Positions 53,411-63,367 of a DNA stretch of 64,000 bases are shown one piece after another (position 1 is the first letter of the stretch; each line of letters begins with the position of its first letter). Origin of the DNA: JBCDGZ01 sp038750655 (GTDB lineage: Bacteria > Bacteroidota > Bacteroidia > Chitinophagales > Saprospiraceae); NCBI GenBank assembly GCA_038750655.1, contig JBCDGZ010000020.1, positions 1 to 64,000 on the forward strand, written 5' to 3'. The notes beneath the pieces are model-generated. The model made no database searches and was not told the DNA's origin. It saw nothing but the letters and a program-made list of their open reading frames with translations. Both the position numbers and the translations under genes were made by a program.

Positions 53411-56400
53411 CTATCGGTACAACTCGAAATAGCCTGTAAAGACCCGATCTTGTTCATCATTCAGCTTGAGCAGATAGAAGTAGGACCCATCGGGCAGGTC
53501 CTTATCGCCGTCCCATTTCCCCATCCAATCATTCTGGTAGCCCGCCGTTTGGTAGACGCGGTTCCCCCAGCGGTTGAATATGGTTAGCTCATTATTGGGA
53601 TATTCCTCAATACCGGCGACATAGAACACATCATTTATCCCATCATTATTAGGCGAGACAGCCGTGAAGATGACAATGTCGATGCACTCCAACCAGACGC
53701 AGACCGTAGCCGTATCACAGCCTGTCGGCGTACAAACTTCGTAGGTAAAGCTGTCTCTGCGCTCGCAGAACTCATCGCTGGCATTATAGGTGACCGAGCA
53801 ATCTAAGTTAGGCTCATTGAGATTGCCAGGTAATCCTACTGTTCCGTAGACAGGAGGTTCTAGAATAGTAAATTCAGTAACGCCGCCAAAGAGGGTGTCA
53901 TTCAGCTTGATATTAATCGGCTTGGAGCGGCCAACTTCGATGGTATCGCAGTCATCCACCGCAATCGGTGGCAGGGTATATTCGGCAATCGTCAGACAGA
54001 GATAAGTGGTATCGCAGAGTCCGAAATTATCACAAATTTCAATACAAGCCGTATCACTTCCAATATCCAACCCAGTGTATTCCACACAGAACGATACTGG
54101 ATCAATGAAGAGATCAGCAGCATCAGTCGTCTCGTCAGGGCAGACATTGCGGATGGAAACCACTTCGCCAAACAGCTCAGAAGTATCTGGACAGTAAGGA
54201 ATGGTTTGGTTCACAAAAACGGTATCGCAATGGCTATCGCCAATAAAGATCGAAGAATTAAGGACGTGGATGTAAAAGTCAATGGTATCACAAATGCCTG
54301 CGGCATCGCAAATGCGAATGCAAGCCGTATCAGTGCCAGGCTCTAGACCGACGTAGGTCACACACAAGGAATCCAAATTCCATTCAAAATGTACATTCTC
54401 CTCGGACAAGGCCGGACAAATATTTTCTATCGTTACTGCCGGACCGGTTAAGTCGAGAATCGCCGTATCTATGCAATGAACGACCACTTCACCAATCTGT
54501 ATGGTATCAATGACCACATCTTCATTTTGATCTACTGTAATGATCACGTAAGTGGTATCGCAAATGCCGTATTCATCGCAAATGGTTAGGCAAGCCGTTT
54601 CTCCTCCAACCTGTATACCAGTGAAAACCACACAGCTGTCTCCAAGAATCGTCATTTCACTAAAGGTACCGTCTGGACATTCATTGTTGATGGTAAAGGT
54701 ATTGCCAAATAATTCTGTGGTATCCAGACAGACCGTATCCATCTCTCCCACCACCTGATCGATATAAACCGTATCCGGCGTCGTACACAATACGAACACC
54801 TCCACCGTATCTGAGCATCCATTGAGCAACGAAGTCACCACCACCTCATGGGTGCCGGTATCCAGTTGGATAGCAAAACTGTTAGGATCAGTAATTAAAC
54901 TGATACCCAGCGGATTAGGGAAACCGATTCCGATCACTTGTACCAACAAGTTACCGTAGTCATTCGCAGGATTGCCTCCGGAAATTCGGCTATCTGTTGT
55001 ATCGATCTGCCAGTTACCGCTAGGGTCCCAGACATTCATGGAGTCCACCAAATCCTCAAAGGTTGCAAAGTCACCGCTGTAGGTCGTATCATTGACCTCC
55101 CAGGTGGTCACCTCATAAGGCCCAGCAAAATTATCCCCAATCAAGCCATAGAGATAAACCACTAGCGTATCCACATCACAGGGCACCAGATTTCCGGTGT
55201 ACTCCTGTCCATTGACAGAGTAGCTGTAATCATTTTGCTCCGCAATCTGCAAACCAATACAGAGATCAGCCAAGCCATCGCAACTGGTCGCTTGAACGAC
55301 CAAAGTATCCGATCCAAAATAGTTACAATCAATATCTGGACAAGCAGGAATCATCAAGCTGTCCTCTGCTGCCGTACAGCCCAAGGCATCAGTAACGATC
55401 AGACTGTAAACACCAAAACTCAAGTCCGTACGATCCTCCGGATCATCAGTTCCATCTATATCTAGCCAGTCGAAGGTATAAGGAGGGTTGCCACCACTGA
55501 CTTCGGTATCGACCGTCGCATCTGCATTACAGGATGGGGTAACAATAAAATGCAAGCCCAAGGAATCCGGCGAAGTAAGGTCGAAGCAGGCCGAGCCCGC
55601 CACACAGTTATTGGCATCAAGAATCATAATGCAGTAATCCCCCGCAGGCAGGGCATTGTTGCTGTAATTATTCGTCCCATCGGTGATGATGGTATCTGCG
55701 GGGAAGGCGAAGCCTACACCGTAGTTGACCTCAAAGCTCACTCCGCCATCGTCGCTATCAAAACAAGAGGCATCTATGGTATCAGTAATCGTCAAAAGCA
55801 TGGACATATTGGCATTGCTTAAAGTGACCAAGTATTCCATACTACAGCCGTCGCCAGCAGTATCGGTGATGGTGACCTGATAGGTGCCAGCGGCCAGATC
55901 GTTTCGGGTATCGCTAGATGTCTCTACGCCATCATCCCAGGTGTAAGTATAGTTGCCGCTGCCGCCCGTTACACTAAGCGTTACGGAGCCATTACTCATC
56001 TGGCAGTCGGGTTGGGTGTTGACGGTCGAAGTAACCATCAGCGGATTGTCTTCTTCTATGGTGACGGTAATGATGTTTGGACAAGTAGGATCAGCCGGAT
56101 CAGTGAAGGTGACGAAGTAAACGCCGCTAGTTAGATCACCTCTAGAATCGGTTGTAGAACCGTCGGGCCAGTTGTAGGTGAAGCCAGAAGGCGAGAACTC
56201 AGCGATGCCATTGGCCGATTGGCAGGTGGCGGGCAAAGTATTCGCCGTGGCCTGCGGCCCATCGGAATTAGTTACTGCGATGAACACCTGGCTACTGCAG
56301 GTGGTATCGGTCAAGTCGCGGATGGTGACGGTATAGCCTCCGGCAGGCAGATCGCTGCGAGAGTTGCCACTTACATTGGCCGTACCGATGTCGGGCGACC

Positions 56401-59400
56401 ATAGGTATTCATAGTCGGCGGTATTGCCTTGCATATTGACTGCCGCCATACCATCGCTGTTGCCGCAGGTGGCTTGCATGATCACGGTACTGCTGGTCGC
56501 TGGCGGATCGCAGGGACAAGCATCGATGAATAGTTGTTCGGTGAGGCTACAGCCGGAAGCGTCGGTGAGCGTGAGGCTGTAGGCACCGTCAGCCAGGCCG
56601 CTGCGGTCTTCTGGATCGTCGCTGCCGGGCAGGTCGGCCCAATCGAAGGTATAGGGGCCTTTGCCACCTTGAGCATCTACTTCAATGGAGCTGCCGGCCC
56701 CGCCGCAGTTTTCGGTTACGGCGATGGCGAGGTAGAGCGAATCTGGTGCATTGATGCGGAAGCAGTTATTCGTTGAGCAGCCCGTAGCATCGGTGATGAC
56801 CAGACAGTAATCGCCAGGAGGCAGTTGCCCATTAGTATACGTTCCAATGCCGTCGGTAATGGTAGTATCCGCAGGCAGAGCAAAAGCAGGATCGTAAGTC
56901 ACTGTGTAGGCAATGCTGCCATCCATAGCTCCTGAGCAGCTGAGATCATAGACGCTGTCAACGCTGACCGTAGCCGTGCTCAGGCTATTGGACAATAGAA
57001 AAGGAACAGTGAGGGAACAATTGTTGATATTGTCCTCCACCAATATGCTATAACTGCCCGCAGACAGGTTATTCTCGATTGCTGTAGTATTGCCGCTGGG
57101 CCAGTTGATAGTATAATCGCCACTGCCACCAGTGATGTCGAGCTGTACGGTACCGTTGTTGGTACCACAGTCGGGCGCAGTCAGTACATTAACAGCGGCA
57201 CTGAGTGGATTATCAGTATCGATGCTCAGCAGGATGATATTAGGGCAGAATGGCACACTAGGGTCTACGACGGTGACGAAGTAGGTTCCAGCGGCGAGGT
57301 CTGTGCGATTAGCTCCGGCTCCGCCGTCGCTCCATTGGTAAGTCATTGAAGCGGGGGTCAGGGTCGCAGTTCCATCTCCGCCGGTGCAGCTGCTGGGGGT
57401 GGTTGTTACGGTAGTGGGCATTGGACCGTCTGAATTGCCTATCGTCAAATACACCTCTGAAGTACAGCCCGGCACCCCATTTCGTTCGATGGTCACTACA
57501 TAGCCGCCCGCAGGCAGATTTCTTTTTCCAGCACCATTCAAAATGCTCGTCCCCAAATCCGGCTGCCAGCTAAAGCTAAAATCATTAGGACTACCTCCTA
57601 CAATGATCGTAGCGCGACCATCATCCTTGCCACAAGTCGTTGCCAAAGTCGTAATGCCCTCAATAGCTGGTGTAATACAAGTGTCTACAGGTACATTCAA
57701 GACATTCACTCGAACCGAGGAAGTAGCCGTACAACCCGTTGCCGAAGTCACAGTAACCATATAATCGGTACTCACCGTCGGCCAGGCCATCGGAGTAGCA
57801 CTCTGCCCATCGTTCAGGCTCGTATCAGGTTGCCAACTGTAGGTGTACGGTAAGGTCCCACCATTTACGGTTAAAGTAAGGGTAACACTGTCGCCCAAAT
57901 TGATGCTCACATTATCGGTTGGATCAATAATCGGCGAGGCACCACGAATGATCCGCAAAGTATCGGTAGTAGAGAATCCGCAGAAGGTCCGGGAGGTCTC
58001 TAGCACATACATCAAGGTATCTTCGGTAACCGCATTGTGTGGCACATCGAGTATAGGATTGGGAATATTAGAAGCACTCAAATCGCTGATTGAAGCAGGG
58101 GCAATGGCGGTCCAATTGTAAACGTAATTGGTCATCACTCCACAACCCGCATCGCCAACTTCCATGTTAATAGTCGTCGGTGCATCGGCACAGATGACTT
58201 CGTCCGTACCTACATTTTGTAGGACTGGATTGGGAAGAATAAGCTCGGTACGATCACAAAGTCCCAGCCCCGTTGAATCAATCAGGGCCACAATATCACA
58301 AACCGAATTGAAGTCAACATTAAAGCTGTGGTTGATGACAATCGAATCGCTGTGATTCATTGGTCCATTCACCGAGAAACTGGCCAATTCTGGCTCCCCA
58401 GGATCAAAAGTACCATCTACATTCAAGTCATTATAGTAGAAAATATTAACGGGCGAGCCACTCATGTGCGGACCAAAATTCACGATGTAGCCATCCACCA
58501 AAATCTGCTCCTCCCCTCCCGGCTGGCAGGTACTGGTAATCGAATTAAAGCGGAAGTCCAGCAAACGTTGATTCACCGGCAGGCTGGTCAATTCTCCAAC
58601 ATTAGTGGAAGTGATGGCATTCAAATCGCAGTTGCTGCCATTTAAGGCACAGCTGACATTATTTCGGGTAATGGTAAATAATTCTACCAAAGTATCCTGA
58701 ATGCTACAATCCAAATCCGGGCTGATCACCTCAAAGCTGATCATCGCCGAATCGTTCAACACCATCCCGTCGGGCAGACACCAAAGTAAGGTCTGATAGC
58801 CCGCCTGGATGTCGACCTGGGGCTCTGGGCTGACCCAACCATCGGGGGCTAAAGCCAGCGTCGAATTGGCCACATAATCAATTCCAACCGGAAGTCGCAG
58901 GCTGATCTTATCCTCCGTACTCGAAGTTGGCGTACTGGTCAAGTTCTTGGCAATCACCCGCAGCGTTGCAGTAGAAGCAGGAACAATACCGCTCAAACTG
59001 TCAAAGTAGACATTGAAAATTTTGCTCGGCCCGGTACCTGCACCAATGATGTTCAGCGGCAAAGTCTCCCCGATCTCTAAGTTGGTGGCCTCCCCACAAC
59101 CCTTACGGCCTCGAACACCATAGTAAGAAATCGAACCACTGACAAAGTCGCAATCGGTTACAAATTTATAGCGAATCCTAAACTCATTGGAGTCCGTCGG
59201 CGCAATCGGGTCGAAGCCGGGCAGGCCGTTTTGGTCCAGAAATGGGCTGAGGAATTCAAAATCGTTGAATTGGAATATCCGCCCCCGCGGGCTAGAGCCT
59301 ACATAGACCGGGTTAGCAGCAATTGGCGTATACGCCGCTCCCGAAGGATAGGCCACCTCGAAGCTGCCCGGCACCAGTTCGATACCATCCAGCGGTAAAA

Positions 59401-62400
59401 TCACCTGGGTACTGACATCGAAGGCGATACCTCGGTCTGTATTTCTCACCAAAATCCCCACTGTCGAAGTATCACAAAGGGCCACATCTGCTGTAGGTTG
59501 CTCATCAATGGCCGCCGAGAGGAAGGCGTCTAAGGTAGTGACGGATAAATTGGCCGTCAGGTCTTCGCAAGGGGCGTACACCTCGGGCGTCCAGGCGGTA
59601 TCGGGGAAGGTGGTACAATTCCAGCCGACCCGGGCGATGAAGTCTGTACGGCCACAGCGGCGAATCACCGCCTTGACTCGTAGGGTATTACAGCGGTCTT
59701 CCTGGCTGGTCAGCCCATCTGAGCGCAGCAACTGCGGCGTAAAGGCAAAGTAGTTGCCCGCTGGCCAGTACGGCTCAATGTCCAAAGCGGTTACATTAGC
59801 CGGATTGCTGATGTCTTCGATAGAGACGATTTCTACGGACTCGGTAGGATCTTCGAAACCAATCCAGGTCAGCCCCGCATCGGAAGTGAAGGAGGTATTG
59901 CAATGTTGCAGTTCCCAGATGGCCGTATCGCCGGCAAGGAAGATATTCGGATTAGAAATCGCGTTGAGCGTGAAGGTCGGTGGTTCAGAATATTCAATAT
60001 CGTTATTGGCCGATTCGGTGTTCTGATCAGCACAGCTGCCATCGCCGATCAGGCTGGCGTAGTGGCGATCGATGTAGTGAATCGTCGGATCAAAATCGTA
60101 GATGGCGCTGCCCATGCTACTGCCCGTCATGGAGCGACAGTTGGGGACGGTGCGGATGCGGAAGTTGAACGGCGTGGTCATATCCGTTGCATAAGAAGGT
60201 ACGGAAATCAGGGTATCGAAGCGGGCAACGTAGCGGCCGCTAGGAAACTCATCAAAACCCGGCATTGGAATCGGACTATTGCCATATATAGGGTGATCAG
60301 GAATGATGACCTCCGGCTCAAAAACCGCAAAGCCTACCAGCACATTGGGATCGAAGATAATTTCAATAGAATCTACCTTCACCGATTGGCGGTGCTCGGT
60401 TCCAAACCAGTCAGAAAACTCATTGTCGATCACACTCAGTCGGTATTCCAAATATCTCTCCTCACAACCCATCGGGAAGATAGTCGTGTAAGGGAAAGTA
60501 AAGGTCGCCTCGTTTTTCGCCACAGAAAAGACCTCTCCGAAATTATCGCAAGCGTATTCGTTGTCATCGATAATGGCGTAGCCATAGCCGCGCAGGTTAG
60601 GCACAGTACGGAAAAATTCGAATTCAAACGGCCCGTCAGGATTGACGGTAAAATTACCAATAAACTCTACCGTATCACTCGGGGCTAAGGTCAGTCCCAA
60701 ATCATTCAAACAAGGCCCCAGATCAAAGTGGACGCGCTTGCTGAAGGTATCCGAAGTCACGGTCATCACCGAAGGATCAATGGTGCAGAAATGCTCCGTA
60801 CCGCCATTGGTCATTCTGATGGTCGCAAAATCAAAGAGGAAGGTTTCCTCGGTCGAATTGGTACCGTCGATATTATCGTAAGTGATGACAATACCAAGGC
60901 TATCACTGATGTTATTCACCACGCTATCTCCCAACACATTCATCACCCTAATTTCCACAGAATCACAAGGAATAGCGACTTTCAGGTTGGCAGAATCGGG
61001 GCTAATCGGTGTACTATAGGTATTGTCAGTGAAGCCCAAAGTCGTTCTGTTGACTTCAAAGGCGTAGGTGCGAACCCCCAACGGACAATTGAAGACATCC
61101 GGTGGACAAGGCGGAATATTAGCGTGCAATTGCGGGCCGTCTAGATCACCACAATACCAAATATGTCTACAGGCACAATCGGGACATTCGAAAGCAAGTT
61201 CTATAGGAAATTCCGTCGGCCCCAGTGGAGTCGTACAATCTGCCATAAAGGCCAATTGTAAGGTATATTCTCCATTCAAAAAGGGAACAAAGGAAGCGTC
61301 GTAGTTCAAAAATAAGGTATCGCCGACGATGTTGCTGGAGGCCAGCGGGAAGCTGTAAGAATCGCCTTGCAGCAGCATGGTCTCTGTCATGATCGGGCTA
61401 ACGCCGCCGGGCATCACCACACTGGCGACCAGCAGCTCATTGCCGGAGCATTGGCGGTCAAAGAAACGAATCGTACGGGTTTCGGTATGGGTGACGTAAA
61501 AGGTATCTTCTTCCAAAAAAGCGTCCGGATCGGTCAGATTCTCGAACTCTGAGCGGTTGTTATTGATCCCTGAATAGGCGTCTTCCAGATGGATGCGACG
61601 CAGGTCACAACGATCGGTATAGTCCAATCGAGCACTGAATTTTGAATTGAAATTATTGGCACAGGTCGAATCAATCCCCAGCTCTTCGGCCAAGCTGCAA
61701 TCAAATTCATAATTCGCAATCACCTCAATCCCTTCTCCAATTTCCAGGTCATCAAAATAACCATCGCCATCGAAATCCTCTAGTCCTACGCCCGGACCAT
61801 CCGGGTCAGTGAGGAAGATGGGATCATTGTCTAAGCGATAGGGAAAGGTTGGTGCGGCGATGGTCTGGCCAGCGATAGAGAGGCTGGTGATGGTGAACGC
61901 ACCATCGCTCATGCTGTTGCTATTACCCATGCCCAGTCCAACGGCTACGTCGATCATGGTCCCAAAGCCGGGGTCGTTCTCTACGCCATCATTAGTGAAG
62001 GTAACCGTAGAAATACCGGGCTTACAGTAGCCAACATCCTCCGGGGCCACGGAAGCAAAGGGAATAAAATCTACGTTGGGATCGCCCTCGCCGAGGCGGA
62101 TGAAGTCGCCGAAGGTTGTCATGGTACAACTTCGGCCGCCGCAGCCCCATTCGGCAGTGTGGGTACTGCCTCGCTCGAAACCACAGGAAATGACACAGAG
62201 AAATTCGGTGATTCTTACCGATTCGTCGGTATCCAGCAGGCCGTCGCCGTTGCCGGGGCCAGCCGTTTCGAGGGTGTTGAAGCGGAAGTAAGTGCTGTCG
62301 AGCACTAAGGTGTATAAGGTGTCGCCGCCGGGCTGTGGCACCTTGGTAAGGGGTGCGGAAATGCCGTTGACTTGCACGCTGTCGATCCGGAGGCCGCTTT

Positions 62401-63046
62401 GATAAGTATTGGTATAGATAACGGTATCGGTCGAAGCGCCCAGTTCGGCGTTGGTGATGACAATATCTCTAGAAAAGCAATCGTAGATTCTTGCTGGTCC
62501 GTGGGTATTTTCGATGCCTAGGGTCAGGGAAGTGACGGCGAAGGCATCGCGGTATTCGGTATTGGTGTCAGATTCTTGGAGGTTGGTGCCATTGAGGTCA
62601 TAGCTAAAATCCCAAACATCGGCGACAATGACCGCGTCGTTGGCCGCCAGGGTGTCAGCATATTCGCAGTTAGCCGAGATCGAGAAGCGCAGCCGGACAG
62701 TAGTCAGCCCGGAGGGATCAAGATCGGGGATGAAAAAGATGGGGCGACTGGGGTCGGAGGCATCGTAGGTCACACCGCTGGTTGACCCTAGGGTATCAAA
62801 AGCCTCAAATTGTACCCCTTTGAAGAGGTTGGCCGTAGCACTGATGTTCTGCCGCGCATTGGGCGACACGCCATCCAGGCCAATAATCACCGTTTCTGTA
62901 TCCCAATCTCCACATACATTGAGGTCGTCGGGTACTGCGGCAGGATTCTCAAACGAGACGCTGAGATTGTTCTGTGCAAGTATCGGTACAAAGTGGGGAG
63001 ATAATACTGCAGCTAAAATCAATAGTAGTTTAACTGTTTGTTTCAT
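53411..63046 (-). CDS. Giant SprB-like surface protein with T9SS type B (CHU_C) sorting domain
   Basis: A 3211-residue exported protein. Signal peptide (LLLILAAVLSPHFVPILAQ). Residues about 30-1690 are beta-rich, Cys-containing adhesin-like domains, including a DUF11-like stretch (LRLPVGIDYVANSTLAL) and an SdrD-like NDLNVDGTFDPGEPE. A PKD-like domain follows (YTYSWQPDTSLNDG), then ten SprB-type repeats (about 1797-2573) arranged as a duplicated five-module block. Three Cys-rich repeats (about 2755-3020) lead to the C-terminal domain (IFTAVSPNNDGINDVFYVAG, FNRWGNRVYQT, LPDGSYFYLLKL). Such proteins are secreted by the type IX system and used in adhesion or gliding. It is monocistronic, with a terminator. 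Adhesion versus gliding cannot be decided. Confidence 0.9.
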   Translation of the reverse strand: MKQTVKLLLILAAVLSPHFVPILAQNNLSVSFENPAAVPDDLNVCGDWDTETVIIGLDGVSPNARQNISATANLFKGVQFEAFDTLGSTSGVTYDASDPSRPIFFIPDLDPSGLTTVRLRFSISANCEYADTLAANDAVIVADVWDFSYDLNGTNLQESDTNTEYRDAFAVTSLTLGIENTHGPARIYDCFSRDIVITNAELGASTDTVIYTNTYQSGLRIDSVQVNGISAPLTKVPQPGGDTLYTLVLDSTYFRFNTLETAGPGNGDGLLDTDESVRITEFLCVISCGFERGSTHTAEWGCGGRSCTMTTFGDFIRLGEGDPNVDFIPFASVAPEDVGYCKPGISTVTFTNDGVENDPGFGTMIDVAVGLGMGNSNSMSDGAFTITSLSIAGQTIAAPTFPYRLDNDPIFLTDPDGPGVGLEDFDGDGYFDDLEIGEGIEVIANYEFDCSLAEELGIDSTCANNFNSKFSARLDYTDRCDLRRIHLEDAYSGINNNRSEFENLTDPDAFLEEDTFYVTHTETRTIRFFDRQCSGNELLVASVVMPGGVSPIMTETMLLQGDSYSFPLASSNIVGDTLFLNYDASFVPFLNGEYTLQLAFMADCTTPLGPTEFPIELAFECPDCACRHIWYCGDLDGPQLHANIPPCPPDVFNCPLGVRTYAFEVNRTTLGFTDNTYSTPISPDSANLKVAIPCDSVEIRVMNVLGDSVVNNISDSLGIVITYDNIDGTNSTEETFLFDFATIRMTNGGTEHFCTIDPSVMTVTSDTFSKRVHFDLGPCLNDLGLTLAPSDTVEFIGNFTVNPDGPFEFEFFRTVPNLRGYGYAIIDDNEYACDNFGEVFSVAKNEATFTFPYTTIFPMGCEERYLEYRLSVIDNEFSDWFGTEHRQSVKVDSIEIIFDPNVLVGFAVFEPEVIIPDHPIYGNSPIPMPGFDEFPSGRYVARFDTLISVPSYATDMTTPFNFRIRTVPNCRSMTGSSMGSAIYDFDPTIHYIDRHYASLIGDGSCADQNTESANNDIEYSEPPTFTLNAISNPNIFLAGDTAIWELQHCNTSFTSDAGLTWIGFEDPTESVEIVSIEDISNPANVTALDIEPYWPAGNYFAFTPQLLRSDGLTSQEDRCNTLRVKAVIRRCGRTDFIARVGWNCTTFPDTAWTPEVYAPCEDLTANLSVTTLDAFLSAAIDEQPTADVALCDTSTVGILVRNTDRGIAFDVSTQVILPLDGIELVPGSFEVAYPSGAAYTPIAANPVYVGSSPRGRIFQFNDFEFLSPFLDQNGLPGFDPIAPTDSNEFRIRYKFVTDCDFVSGSISYYGVRGRKGCGEATNLEIGETLPLNIIGAGTGPSKIFNVYFDSLSGIVPASTATLRVIAKNLTSTPTSSTEDKISLRLPVGIDYVANSTLALAPDGWVSPEPQVDIQAGYQTLLWCLPDGMVLNDSAMISFEVISPDLDCSIQDTLVELFTITRNNVSCALNGSNCDLNAITSTNVGELTSLPVNQRLLDFRFNSITSTCQPGGEEQILVDGYIVNFGPHMSGSPVNIFYYNDLNVDGTFDPGEPELASFSVNGPMNHSDSIVINHSFNVDFNSVCDIVALIDSTGLGLCDRTELILPNPVLQNVGTDEVICADAPTTINMEVGDAGCGVMTNYVYNWTAIAPASISDLSASNIPNPILDVPHNAVTEDTLMYVLETSRTFCGFSTTDTLRIIRGASPIIDPTDNVSINLGDSVTLTLTVNGGTLPYTYSWQPDTSLNDGQSATPMAWPTVSTDYMVTVTSATGCTATSSVRVNVLNVPVDTCITPAIEGITTLATTCGKDDGRATIIVGGSPNDFSFSWQPDLGTSILNGAGKRNLPAGGYVVTIERNGVPGCTSEVYLTIGNSDGPMPTTVTTTPSSCTGGDGTATLTPASMTYQWSDGGAGANRTDLAAGTYFVTVVDPSVPFCPNIILLSIDTDNPLSAAVNVLTAPDCGTNNGTVQLDITGGSGDYTINWPSGNTTAIENNLSAGSYSILVEDNINNCSLTVPFLLSNSLSTATVSVDSVYDLSCSGAMDGSIAYTVTYDPAFALPADTTITDGIGTYTNGQLPPGDYCLVITDATGCSTNNCFRINAPDSLYLAIAVTENCGGAGSSIEVDAQGGKGPYTFDWADLPGSDDPEDRSGLADGAYSLTLTDASGCSLTEQLFIDACPCDPPATSSTVIMQATCGNSDGMAAVNMQGNTADYEYLWSPDIGTANVSGNSRSDLPAGGYTVTIRDLTDTTCSSQVFIAVTNSDGPQATANTLPATCQSANGIAEFSPSGFTYNWPDGSTTDSRGDLTSGVYFVTFTDPADPTCPNIITVTIEEDNPLMVTSTVNTQPDCQMSNGSVTLSVTGGSGNYTYTWDDGVETSSDTRNDLAAGTYQVTITDTAGDGCSMEYLVTLSNANMSMLLTITDTIDASCFDSDDGGVSFEVNYGVGFAFPADTIITDGTNNYSNNALPAGDYCIMILDANNCVAGSACFDLTSPDSLGLHFIVTPSCNADATVDTEVSGGNPPYTFDWLDIDGTDDPEDRTDLSFGVYSLIVTDALGCTAAEDSLMIPACPDIDCNYFGSDTLVVQATSCDGLADLCIGLQIAEQNDYSYSVNGQEYTGNLVPCDVDTLVVYLYGLIGDNFAGPYEVTTWEVNDTTYSGDFATFEDLVDSMNVWDPSGNWQIDTTDSRISGGNPANDYGNLLVQVIGIGFPNPLGISLITDPNSFAIQLDTGTHEVVVTSLLNGCSDTVEVFVLCTTPDTVYIDQVVGEMDTVCLDTTELFGNTFTINNECPDGTFSEMTILGDSCVVFTGIQVGGETACLTICDEYGICDTTYVIITVDQNEDVVIDTIQIGEVVVHCIDTAILDLTGPAVTIENICPALSEENVHFEWNLDSLCVTYVGLEPGTDTACIRICDAAGICDTIDFYIHVLNSSIFIGDSHCDTVFVNQTIPYCPDTSELFGEVVSIRNVCPDETTDAADLFIDPVSFCVEYTGLDIGSDTACIEICDNFGLCDTTYLCLTIAEYTLPPIAVDDCDTIEVGRSKPINIKLNDTLFGGVTEFTILEPPVYGTVGLPGNLNEPNLDCSVTYNASDEFCERRDSFTYEVCTPTGCDTATVCVWLECIDIVIFTAVSPNNDGINDVFYVAGIEEYPNNELTIFNRWGNRVYQTAGYQNDWMGKWDGDKDLPDGSYFYLLKLNDEQDRVFTGYFELYR
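53414..53690 (-). other. T9SS type B C-terminal sorting domain of the giant adhesin
   Basis: Encodes the last 90 or so residues: SPNNDGINDVF, FNRWGNRVY, WDGDKDLPDGSYFYLLKL and a final YFELYR. This matches the gliding-motility-associated CHU_C pattern rather than the PNPF type A pattern seen in the nuclease and protease of this window. Confidence 0.88.
53985..54785 (-). repeat. Three consecutive Cys-rich repeats near the C-terminus of the giant adhesin
   Basis: Three units of roughly 88 residues each end in a near-identical pattern: GGETACLTICDEYGICDTTY, GTDTACIRICDAAGICDTID and GSDTACIEICDNFGLCDTTY. Each is preceded by an NxCP segment. The three conserved Cys per signature suggest disulfides or metal binding in each unit. 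Confidence 0.75.
55330..56485 (-). repeat. Five-module SprB-repeat block, second copy (A'-E')
   Basis: Modules in order of translation begin MQATCGNSDG, LPATCQSANG, NTQPDCQMSNGSV, DTIDASCFDSDDG and FIVTPSCNADA. Each module matches its counterpart in the block 56516-57656 better than its neighbours, so the whole five-module array was duplicated. Confidence 0.75.
56516..57656 (-). repeat. Five-module SprB-repeat block, first copy (A-E)
   Basis: Modules begin TTLATTCGKDDG, TTTPSSCTGGDG, LTAPDCGTNNGTV, DSVYDLSCSGAMDG and IAVTENCGGAG. Module-specific signatures recur in the second block, for example FCPNIILLSID versus TCPNIITVTIE, FALPADTTITDG versus FAFPADTIITDG, and GSDDPEDRSGL versus GTDDPEDRTDL. 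Confidence 0.75.
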
Positions 63047-63367
63047 AAACGGGGAATGTTTTGGTCGAATAAGCCCTCGGTTTTTAAACTCGATCTCCGG
63101 GATTTTTGCGGTTAATCAATCCAGCATTTAAAGCTTCAATTATCTATTTGACAATTATTTATAAATAATAAAATCATGTAAATAGACCCTCCAAAGCCTT
63201 ATTATGCCTATGGATCAACGTCCAAAACCATACCAAATACTAAAATGAAAAAGTTGTGACAGGCTTGTTAACTCTCTGATAATGAGCAACAAGGCTAAAA
63301 GGTAGGTACAATACGAAAAAGGAGAGTATGGGAGTGACAAGTGTCCCTTGCCACTCCCGGAAAGCAT
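63047..63367. other. Intergenic region upstream of the giant adhesin gene
   Basis: 321 nt. It holds the terminator of the gene at 63368 (63330-63358). The sequence next to the adhesin start has no TAnnTTTG on the minus strand that I can find; an AT-rich stretch lies at 63140-63185. Confidence 0.5.
63330..63358 (-). terminator. Intrinsic terminator of the gene at 63368
   Basis: GGGAGTG-a-CAAG (63330-63341) pairs with CTTG-c-CACTCCC (63347-63358), with a 5-nt loop. A TTTTT run follows about 10 nt later on the minus strand. Confidence 0.65.

Noticed and set aside
53411..63046. Many long plus-strand frames opposite the giant adhesin gene
   Set aside because: They are antisense shadows caused by its codon usage; none has a domain or signal.
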